NCBI GenBank assembly: GCA_036897095.1
Contig: JAYMSP010001589.1
Location: 1-30,601, forward strand
Source of the DNA: Plantago elongata
Taxonomy: Eukaryota > Streptophyta > Magnoliopsida > Lamiales > Plantaginaceae
Direction: 5' to 3'
DNA: 30,601 bases
In this document: in pieces, positions 22,252 through 30,601 of the stretch
Layout: each line of letters opens with the position of its first letter
How positions within the stretch are numbered: position 1 is the stretch's first letter
Notes under the pieces: generated by a model
Databases searched by the model: none
Told to the model about the DNA's origin: nothing
The model's input: the letters and a program-made list of their open reading frames with translations, nothing else
Made by a program: the position numbers and the translations under genes

Positions 22252-22518
22252 CTCCGTTCATTCTTTTACATGTTTTAAATGTCAAAACTAACTCATATTA
22301 TTTATCGATTGGGCGATTTGACATGTTTTAATCTCATTTTAACAAAACTAATTGATCTACTATATACTAACTATAATACTATGTAAAAGCAATCGACTAA
22401 CTTTATAGTATATTAGTTAGATGTTTACATAACATGTTTATTTTATTAATAAATTTATTGATATTATAATCTGAATCGTATAAATGATTGGTTGAACTAG
22501 TTATTCTAAAGGGAGGAG
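22252..22518. mobile_element. Possible degenerate Stowaway-like MITE upstream of the sulfotransferase
   Basis: The left end reads ta-CTCCGTTCATTC and the right end GGGAGGAG-tg, resembling degraded Stowaway termini with a TA-like target. The terminal match is short and imperfect, so this is weak. If real, it ends about 100 bases before the sulfotransferase ATG. Confidence 0.25.
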
Positions 22519-22624
22519 TGAGTGGAATGCAACCTCAATAAATACCCATTTACAGATGCATACACTGCACAGTACCATCTCCAAGTTCCACCTCACATTT
22601 CAATTCCACTTTTGAAGCAACACC

Positions 22625-23566
22625 ATGGAAACAAGAACAGATGAGTACTCAAACCAAAACTACTCAATTCCAACCACATTGAACATTTCATCCTCTCTCC
22701 CACAAGAGAAATGGTTTGGCAATGAGTTCCTCTATCAGTTTCATGGCTTTTGGTTCACAGAAACATACCTCAAAACCACCCAACAAGTTCTCCAACATTA
22801 CAATCCACTCCCCACAGATATCATATTAGCATCTTTCCCGAAAACCGGCACAACTTGGCTCAAATCCCTTGTCCATTCCATCACTCACCGTTCCTCAGAC
22901 GATCAGCAACACTGTCTGATCACTAACCATCCCCAAGAACTCATCCCATCTCTAGAAACAAATCTTTTTGTCCGAAAACAATCAAATCATGGAAACTATG
23001 AAACCTTAGGAACTCACATTCCATGCCAAATTCTCAACTTGGAGTGTAAGGTCATCTATATCACAAGAAATCCAAAGGACACACTCATCTCCCTATGGCA
23101 TTTCATACAACAAGACAAGACTTCCGATTGGAAGCTCGAAACCGCAGTTGAGCAGTTTTGCAAAGGACTCCTCCCGTTCGGCCCTTACTACGAACACGTC
23201 CTCAGGTACCGAGAAGAGAGTTTTAAACGGCCCGAAAAGGTGTTTTTCGTGACGTATGAGGAGTTGAAGGAAGACGGTGCGAAGAGCATGAGGAAGATGG
23301 CTGAGTTCTTGGGATGTCCTTTTGGAGAAGATGAAAAGGAGGAAATAGAGGAGATAGTGAAAAAGTGTAGCTTTGAGAGCTTGAGTAAGTATGAAGTGAA
23401 CATGTCAAGTGAGTTGCCTAATGGTTTTCCATTGCCTTACAATTCTTTCTTTAGGAAAGGTGAAGTTGGAGACAGTTTAAATTATCTTGAAGATGACATG
23501 ATTCAGAAGATTGATGAGCTTACAAGGGACAAGTTCTATGCTTCTGGTTTCCACTATGGAATTTGA
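22625..23566 (+). CDS. Plant cytosolic sulfotransferase (PAPS-dependent), single exon
   Basis: 313 residues and intronless, both usual for plant SOT genes. It transfers sulfate from PAPS to a hydroxyl of a small molecule (flavonoid, steroid, glucosinolate precursor or similar; the acceptor cannot be read from sequence). Seen: 5'-phosphosulfate loop ASFPKTGTTWLK (Lys73), catalytic-type His131 in GTHIP, 3'-phosphate site YITRNPKDTLISLWHF (145-160), and the C-terminal PAPS loop FFRKGEVGD (275-283). There is no signal peptide. The usual Trp after the RKGxxGD motif is Ser here (GDSLNYL), and the usual aromatic residue after THxP is Cys. The ATG sits in a good context (caccATGg). The gene stands alone with MITE-like sequence on both sides. 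Confidence 0.94.
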   Translation: METRTDEYSNQNYSIPTTLNISSSLPQEKWFGNEFLYQFHGFWFTETYLKTTQQVLQHYNPLPTDIILASFPKTGTTWLKSLVHSITHRSSDDQQHCLITNHPQELIPSLETNLFVRKQSNHGNYETLGTHIPCQILNLECKVIYITRNPKDTLISLWHFIQQDKTSDWKLETAVEQFCKGLLPFGPYYEHVLRYREESFKRPEKVFFVTYEELKEDGAKSMRKMAEFLGCPFGEDEKEEIEEIVKKCSFESLSKYEVNMSSELPNGFPLPYNSFFRKGEVGDSLNYLEDDMIQKIDELTRDKFYASGFHYGI

Positions 23567-23650
23567 TCTGCTCTTGCATTATCTCATCATGTGCCTTCTT
23601 ATGATAATGTTAAATTCAATTCCAATGTATAAATGATTAATGAAATAATA

Positions 23651-24020
23651 CTCCTCGTTCCCAATGGCTTTATACATGTGTTCTCGTTTTGAATAATGTA
23701 AGTTAAAAATATTAAACAAATTTATCGTGGAAAAGTAGTAGAATGGATAAAAATGAAAAACATATACTCCCTCCGTTCCTTTAAATGTGAAATATTTTTT
23801 CATTTTTAATGTCCCATTAAAAGAAAATAATTTTCATTTATAAAAATAATCTCCACAATACAAGACGACATATTATTAAACCTAAATTTACTTTTCTATC
23901 TCAAATTCATTCTTAACTATATATTATATATTTTTCTTAAAAATTATATAAAATAAATTATTTCATTATTAATGAGAGATTGAGACGAGGGAGTACAATT
24001 CAACGATAATAATAAGGGAG
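23651..24020. mobile_element. Possible older MITE hosting the inner Stowaway copy
   Basis: Outside the clear MITE, TA-CTCCTCGTTCCC at 23649-23662 and AAGGGAG-TA ending at 24022 look like a second, more degraded pair of Stowaway ends. This suggests one MITE inserted in another. The right terminus matches only its outer bases. Confidence 0.3.
23767..23993. mobile_element. Stowaway-like MITE, 227 bp, TA target duplication
   Basis: The left end is TA-CTCCCTCCGTTCC and the right end GAGACGAGGGAG-TA. The termini are inverted repeats matching the Stowaway terminal consensus (CTCCCTCCGTCCC). TA dinucleotides at 23765-23766 and 23994-23995 are the target duplication. The body is very AT-rich and non-coding. 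It is a non-autonomous Tc1/mariner-class derivative lying about 200 bases after the sulfotransferase stop. Confidence 0.8.
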
Positions 24021-24320
24021 TATGAAATGAAAATAAGTAAAATTAGTTTTAACAGGTTCTCATGCACTTCATTTGATTTGTGAATGAATCATTGCAATAC
24101 CGGTTCTATTAAGAACTGATATAGGTTTAGAAAATACATATAGACAGATATGACAACTGCATCATTCTGTGTGGCTACATCACTGCCTACAACCTAATTA
24201 GGGGAATTGTGTTATATGACTGCAGCTCACCGTTAGACAAAAGTGAAGTGCATAAATCACTTCCCTTCATACGTTTGGTAATGGGTGATGTGTCTCCAAC
24301 CTCTCATTCAATTGTATGGT

Positions 24321-24438
24321 CTAATGTGCTCAAAACAACAAAGGCGGAGTCTAGCATCAGCGGTGGTCTATCAGTCTATCTAATGCACTCAAAACAACAA
24401 AGGCGGAGTTTAGCATCAGCAGTGGTCTATCAGTGTAT
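24321..24438. repeat. 59-bp tandem duplication
   Basis: Unit 1 (24321-24379) and unit 2 (24380-24438) are directly adjacent and differ at about five positions. The shared core includes ctcaaaacaacaaaggcgga and ggtggtctatcagt-like blocks. It lies just past the stop codon of the minus-strand FHA gene, so probably in its 3' UTR. Confidence 0.9.
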
Positions 24439-24497
24439 GTATCAATACATGAAGCCCTTTTTAGCCTACGGAAGCTGTGCACAAGTTCTTGCTTGCT

Positions 24498-27400
24498 TTA
24501 GTAACCAAACCGATCATTCAGTGAAGTCCGGCCATCACCTGATTGACCTGAGAGAAGAAGGTTCAAAGGAAGAAAAAAATGAGAACAATAAAACTAAATA
24601 AATAAATAAAAATTGAATGTAGTTAGTGAGGTCTGTTGTTCAAATGTTGGGCAGGGTGTAAAAATCTGCTAGTGAAAAACATGATCTACAAGGTTAGCCC
24701 ATGGGTTTATGCAATATTAACTCTTGAAGCCTGATGGGAATTATCTCAACAACCTAGAGGGAATCTAGATGTGAAACCCCCCACTCCCAAAATCATTAAT
24801 TGTGTATTACCTTTCGGGGGCACCCAAGTAGAATGCTCAGGTTCATCATCAAGAGTAGCAGGTTTCTCAGGCCCCAGCACTCGTTTCGCCTTTTTTGCAT
24901 CCTTTTTATTTCGATTCTTGAAGGGTACATCTTCCTTTAAGCTCTCATCTGCATCCAATACGTGGTACGCCTTTGAATGTTTCAAAAGTAATGCCACCGC
25001 CTCTTCAGCCTTGAACTCAGGCTCAATAGACATATCAGAATCTTTGGCCTCGCTGACCATGGACGTTGTAACTTGCTTACGCTTCCTTATTATCAGGCCA
25101 GGAGCTGCCTCTTCTATTCCTGTGTCCACCTGAGCTTGGAGTTTTGCTCCCCTGTCTTTATAATCTATAAATTGATCAGTATCATCCATATCTACAATTG
25201 CTTCTTTTTCAGTTTCTTGCTTTTTCATCTCATCAACAGCACCAAGCCACTGAGGCTTCGTAACAGCATATACTGTAGTTCCACCTTCTGTTGTATCAGA
25301 TACTTCACCTTCTACTGTATCAGATACCTTGCATTCTGTTGAATCACATGCCGACTCTTTTTCTTCCGGCTTGCTTGATTCAGATGTTTCTACATCAGCA
25401 GCTCTATCCTGAATAGGTGTGGCAGGCAAACCTTCTGGCCGAGAATCCTCATGTATTTCCAGCAAAGTAACATTCTTATTCTTTTCTGGTGAGAGAGTGG
25501 ACTTGTGATTCTTTTCTGTCGAGGATCGATTGCGTGAATCTGGAGCAGGCAGAGCTGGATTGTTCTTCACAATTTCTTTAGGCTTTTGTCCTTCAGATTC
25601 TCTTTTTCTAGATGCTTCTCCCGTTGGATCAGCAATTTTAAGCAAATACAGAATCCTATCCAGCTCAGACTGGAGGGCACTCAATTCTTTTTGAAGTTTT
25701 TCCTTGGTATCCAAAACTGTTCCCCATCAAAGAAAACAAAATAACAATGGTCATGAAAATTTGAACAGTCAAATGTTGAGGGAAAAGATAAGATTCCCAA
25801 TGGAAACAAATATATAGTGGTTTTGGAATGCGTAAATGGATAACAAATATCCCTCAGATGATCTAGCATGCATCAGTGAAGAAAACCATGCAATTCGATG
25901 AGTATAGTACAAAAGCAACGAAAACAAAAACTGTTGGCAATCCATCCAAGATAAAAAGCTAATCATAATATTTCACGATTAAGAAATTTAGCAAGTACCA
26001 TACCTAACTGAGATGAAACAGAAGACATATATGCATCAAGTGCATCTCCAGCTTCGCCAACTTCGTTTGTGTCCGTCTTTTTGTCCTCGTCCATAAGCAA
26101 TTTTCTCGTTTCTTCCATCTCTTTCATTAGAATATCCTTTTTATCAAGAAGAGTATCAGCTGTTTCTACCGATGGATTTTCACCAGCCTTGGGCTTTGAA
26201 GACTTTACAGTCCGATCATAGAACTCATCATCATCACTGTGAGGCAAATCATTGTTTAGTTGGACCAGATACCATCTACTTTAAAATCAAAGTTGAATGT
26301 TTGAAGTTAAAAAGAAAGAAATATGGTGAGCAAATACTAGTTTTATACCTTAAATATTCCTCTCCATCCTCCTCCACTAACCCCTTCTTTTTACCACGGG
26401 ACATGCCTCCAGCCCGAGCACCTAAGCTTTCCCTAATACTTTCATTCAAGGTCTCTTCCAAGTTCTCAAGCTCTTCCATAATCTACAAAAGATTTAACAA
26501 TTTGAATTGTCAAACTAAGTTCCAAGTTATTAGAGTCGGCTTTTATCAATTATTCTGGGTTAATAAATTTGCACAGAAGAAAAATGAAAAACCTGCAGCA
26601 CACATAAAACTACTTATTCATATGAATCTCATCATTCTCTAAATGGGCCTCAAAACGAGAAGGCTTACTGGCTAACCCCTTCAGGCTCTAGAAAACAGTG
26701 GAATTCACCTAATGTGTTCAATGAACATGGATCAAGTCCTGTACAAAAAACCCTGATCTACGTCAAGAATTTCAAGTGTGCGAGCATTTTTCAGTGTTTT
26801 TTGTCCAAATGCGACTCGTTGAGGAACATATTATGCTTTTCAGTTTTCACATGCCTCATGAAATGAAATGTTGTAAATATAACATGTCAAACTCGCCAAT
26901 ATCAATCCAAAACGAAAAGATTACGACACAGAGCTGATATCAGAAACTTCGCCATCTACTGCATAGTTCAAGGTTTCTTCATGTACCTGTGCTATCCTTT
27001 GCTCATTGCGAGCAATCTGAGTTTGCTGTCCTTGTGTCAAGCCACCTTGAGAAATATCCTTGGCCCGAATAGCATCAATCTCTTTCTTCATGTGGGCAAT
27101 CTATTTAAAAAAAAAAGAAGAAAAACAATCTCTTAAAAAACCAACTACCAGCAAAGATTAAGGCATGCCATGTCCTCAGCTACATATCAATTGAGCAAAA
27201 CTATTTTATGGGACTTTATACTAAAATCAATCAATTGTACAATGTTATATGCCCATATAGACTCAACTGCACACCCAGGAAATAAAAAATAACAAAATAG
27301 AGCCAATCTGCGTATACGATGCAACTATGCAAGTAAATGCATATATATTGGTGAAGGTAACTCAAGCAAAGATGCTACAATAACCCCTCGTGAAAATTAA

Positions 27401-30400
27401 AATTGACTGACCTTTTCAAGTCTCTTAATAACTTTCTCTCTAGTTTTTTCTTGCTTCTCCGTAAGCTGACCTTTGTAACTTTGCCACGTTATTTCTTCAA
27501 TTTCATCCTGTGTTGAAAAAGAAAAAAAAAAAGGTCTTGTCAACATGAAAAAAATTGAGGAATAACAGAAAGCAAAGATATACCCCAAAAAAATCCAAAG
27601 AACAACACCGCAAGCAACACATGATCTTAGATGAATTAAAACTCGGTTCACAATGGACTCGCTAAGCCCCAAATACTCCCTCCAAAATTTGATATAAGAT
27701 GATTTGGCTTTTTCAATCAAATTAAGATAATTCTCTCTGCAGCAATAGTCTTGGTAAAAGATTGAGAAAAAGAATGTTGGGTGTCTTGGACAAATGATAC
27801 CTATAAAAGATGACAAATATGCTTAGTTTTTGTAGAGTTCAAGATAAAATAAATGAGCAACAATAATACAGATGTGTTGGATGCATAAAATTGGTGAAAA
27901 CACGAAATCACATGGCTGAATCTCCTAAATAAATGATCAACAATAGACAATAACCCAAAACATCATATATTGAAAATGAGAGGGTACTCAATAACATCAC
28001 TGCCAAAAAAAGAAGTATGTACAACCATCTCTTTACAAGGAAGGTCCCATATGAAACCGGTATTTATGAAAAATTGGAATAGACCATTCCAGGCACTTGG
28101 ATGGGTGGTGATGTAGCCCGTTTAGAATTACGTTTATAGAATGTAGTTATTATTTCCCATTGTTTTAGAAAAGATCGGTCTTATCGAAGATCCTCGCCTA
28201 TAAAACTATTTTCACTTTTCCTAAACGGCTAAACCTCAAACAGCTAGATCTATATACATATGGTATTGGTACCCAAACTGCTACCGTCCACACAAACCTG
28301 AATATTAAGATCCAAGGAGAAACCTGAGTTTAGTCAAACTTCAAGTGCAAAAACAAGACATTTCAGCCAGCAAAAACATTAATGCAGGTCCCCTCACTCA
28401 CTGTGATCACAAGTTTACTAAAGGAATAAACATGGATTACAGATTTAAGGTCAAATGGGTTCCAGTCCAGATGCTCAAGCTTTCATGCTAAATTATCAAT
28501 GTTTAAATTCTACGGGTGGTTTAGATTGTAGAAAAAACCAGTGCCATATTGCAAATGTTACAGGTTGAAGTTTGCAGAAATTAATTATTTTGAGATATTA
28601 ACAAATGCCTGTGGACATCCTAGAACTCAAATAGTGTTGCTCAGTCAGCTTACGGAAAGAACGGCTGCTTAGTTAAGTGATTCAATTCAATAAATACACA
28701 TTACAAACCTCATTTTCCTCAATAGCATCTTCACCCATGCCCCAGGAGATTCCATCGGCACGGGAGGCTTCTAATTTTGCTCTTCTGAGTGATGCTTCCA
28801 TGTCTTGCACATCCTGACGAAGCTTTGCATTTCTCACTCTCTTCAAGTCACCTTCCTTCCAGGCAAAACAGCAAAAGGTATAAAGTACAGAACAAAATGC
28901 AGATGATGCATCTAGACATGGGGGGAAGAATTAAGTAGCAAGAGAGACATGTTCTCGAAAAAGTACCACAGAAACTAAGCTTACCATTGGCATCAAGTCA
29001 GGCGGTCCTTGAAATATGTACAGCCTTGAAGATCTGAGTAAGGGCAGAACACAAGCAAAAATTAAAAATACAGACTAACTACATAAATGAAACCATAGAG
29101 CATTAATATGCAGCATTTCAATTTGCAGGGATATCTCATAATTTTCCACTTGGATCATACTAAGCAGGGATATTTACAAGAAAGTGTCCAATATAGCAAC
29201 ATCAAGTAATGCAAGACAACTACCAAGCCTGGAAAGCTACTACTTACTGGCCAAACCGGACAACATCGCCAACTCGCAAATCCACATAAACTCTTTTTTT
29301 TACCTGGAACATCCAACAAAGCATCATTAAAGAATTTCCACGTGATCTAGAAGAAAAGCAGTTAGACCAGCGCATATCAAAAGAGAGGCATAAAAATTTC
29401 CTTTGAGAACATCACATGAAGGATTATAGTACCTCCTTCTTGTTGACATAGGTCCCATGTGTGCTACCAAGGTCATACATAAATGCTTCTCCATTGCTCT
29501 TGAACTGGAGAACTGGGGGGACATTAGATGAAGTTCAGTAAGGGCAAGGCAAAAAAACAGGGAAATAAGAGAGATAGATACGTGGAGAGAAGTGACGATA
29601 ATATTAATGACGAGATTATTTGAAAATTATATTAACAACTATACTGCAGAATTTGACTAGGGAAAAACTAATACAAAGATACTATCCTATAATTAATTAC
29701 ATTCCGTCACATTACTCCATTACCCCAATTAGGATGGATGAATACTTCACCATCTTATCATGTTACCTGTTATTCATAAATACAATAACACAGAGAACTT
29801 TTCATCTTGCTGTAATAAGATGCACGTGTTTTATACAAAGTTTTAATTTATGCTTCACCTCTTTGATTAGCATGATGGAAGTTTTTACAGGGACAGGCAG
29901 GATTGCAGAGGGTAATGCCGGCAGGCCACTTTTGAAAACTTATCAAGGGAGACAGGGCATTTAAGGTGGGATATCCAATAGAGGTGCCTAAGATCTTTAA
30001 CATTATCAATTCAACCATGCCCATTCTATTCAATAGAGTAAAGAAATTAATGGGAAAATTAGGAAGGAGTAAGCAAACATGAGAAAAGTTAATTAAGTGG
30101 GTCTTAGTATCGGCCCTAGGTTGGCAGTGGAAGTTTTATATTCATCATATGTTGTAATCTTTCTAAACTTCCGCTGGTATGATCTCGTTTTAGTTCCTCA
30201 AATCTAATGGAGCGCATGTACTTGATACATCAGGAACCAACAAGCAAGCAGCAAGATCTCACTTATTAAGCAAAGACAGACTCTTGGACGCATAGAAAAT
30301 ACATGACCACTTGAAAACAAGAGACGAAAGATATAGTTACCAGCATGAAACCGGGAAACTGTCGGGTGTTCTAGTATGAAATCACAGATGTCCACACGGC

Positions 30401-30426
30401 CAAACATGTATGCCCCTTTCTTATTC
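24498..30426 (-). CDS. Kanadaptin-like FHA-domain protein (SLC4A1AP homologue), 3' eleven exons, 5' end outside the window
   Basis: Exons in coding order: 30426-30341, 29512-29433, 29303-29248, 29033-28985, 28855-28709, 27507-27412, 27100-26987, 26482-26349, 26236-26004, 25716-24811, 24547-24498. All introns are GT-AG and in frame; 649 residues are visible. The first exons encode an FHA phosphothreonine-binding domain: MFGRVDICD, HPTVSRFHAVLQF, GSTHGTYVN, then VGDVVRFGQSSRLYIFQGP. The kanadaptin-specific part follows: GISWGMGEDAIEE, DEIEEITWQSYKGQLTEKQE, a charged helical region (NEQRIAQIMEELENLEETL), a LQKELSALQSELDRIL coiled coil, a long acidic low-complexity segment, and the conserved end WVPPKGQSGDGRTSLNDRFGY. 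The final 15-codon exon was found only by matching this end. Kanadaptin is a conserved, mostly nuclear protein in other eukaryotes with no settled function. The N-terminus and the first FHA strand lie beyond 30601. Confidence 0.93.
25284..25355 (-). repeat. Three 24-nt repeats in the kanadaptin coding exon
   Basis: Three consecutive units of 24 bases encode an eight-residue motif of the form [SC]-D-[ST]-[TV]-E-[GC]-x-[VT] in the acidic, probably disordered segment. The first two units in + order share cttctntgtatcagatac; the third is more diverged. Frame is preserved. Confidence 0.7.
27508..28708 (-). other. Large intron of the kanadaptin-like gene
   Basis: This 1.2-kb intron separates the exon ending in EENE from the exon starting DEIEE. 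An open frame at its left edge is exon read-through. I see no nested gene. Confidence 0.6.
29513..30340 (-). other. Intron within the FHA-domain coding region
   Basis: An 828-base intron splits the FHA domain between FHAV and LQF. A slightly more GC-rich patch at about 29875-29990 gives short open frames but no recognisable motif. Confidence 0.55.
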
Positions 30427-30601
30427 CTGGAAACACATACTAATTTGTGTCAGACTAGTTCACAAGCCATATACTATAATCTCAAATTACTACTTCGCAC
30501 TCCATTTAAGAATACACTGCATATCCATAGACTACTATCTTGCATTGCTTACAGGCTATACATTCATAGACTATCATCTCGATTTACTACGTCTCAATTT
30601 G
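30427..30601 (-). other. Partial intron at the right edge
   Basis: Non-coding sequence upstream of the first visible kanadaptin exon. It ends in the acceptor TTTCCAG on the minus strand and continues past the window. Confidence 0.6.

Noticed and set aside
24209..24601. 130-codon plus-strand frame
   Set aside because: It overlaps the last exon and 3' region of the kanadaptin-like gene on the other strand, includes the 59-bp duplication, and has no motif.
24771..25133. 120-codon plus-strand frame
   Set aside because: Mirror of the long minus-strand kanadaptin exon; no independent signature.
29620..29964. 114-codon plus-strand frame
   Set aside because: It lies wholly within an intron of the kanadaptin-like gene, opposite strand, without any recognisable domain.

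Overview
This window is nuclear DNA from a flowering plant, almost certainly a dicot. The evidence is AT-rich intergenic DNA, genes split by short GT-AG introns, plant-specific families (secreted GDSL lipases, an RGF/GLV signalling peptide, a plant cytosolic sulfotransferase, a plant-type O-fucosyltransferase) and Stowaway-like MITEs. I cannot fix the species from sequence alone. Exon models were built by hand from splice sites, reading-frame continuity and family motifs; UTR ends are uncertain.

Layout, left to right: an (AT)n tract and promoter; a 9-exon O-fucosyltransferase-family gene on + (738-5470); a head-to-tail array of three 5-exon GDSL esterase/lipase genes on + (6962-8521, 9339-10903, 11386-13033) with identical intron phases and, in exons 3-5, identical exon lengths; a small 3-exon precursor of an RGF/GLV/CLEL-type sulfated peptide on - (13522-14323), convergent with the third lipase; a gene-poor stretch with degenerate repeats (about 14.4-17.4 kb); a 5-exon ABHD17-like alpha/beta hydrolase on + (17437-19290) with a 10-residue-period Ser/Arg tail; another gene-poor stretch (19.3-22.6 kb); a single-exon cytosolic sulfotransferase on + (22625-23566) with MITE-like sequence on both sides; and the 3' eleven exons of a kanadaptin-like FHA-domain gene on - (24498-30426), whose 5' end lies beyond the right edge.

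The genes do not form a pathway. The lipase array is a local tandem duplication, and the rest looks like ordinary eudicot gene order. I see no obviously new multi-gene system. The observations most worth a second look are: the 45-nt in-frame internal duplication beside the oxyanion block of the middle lipase; the RGF-like peptide with unusually long spacing and a possible frame-breaking cassette exon; the O-fucosyltransferase with altered hallmark residues; the regular 10-residue basic/Ser repeat of the hydrolase; and the 59-bp duplication in the kanadaptin 3' region.
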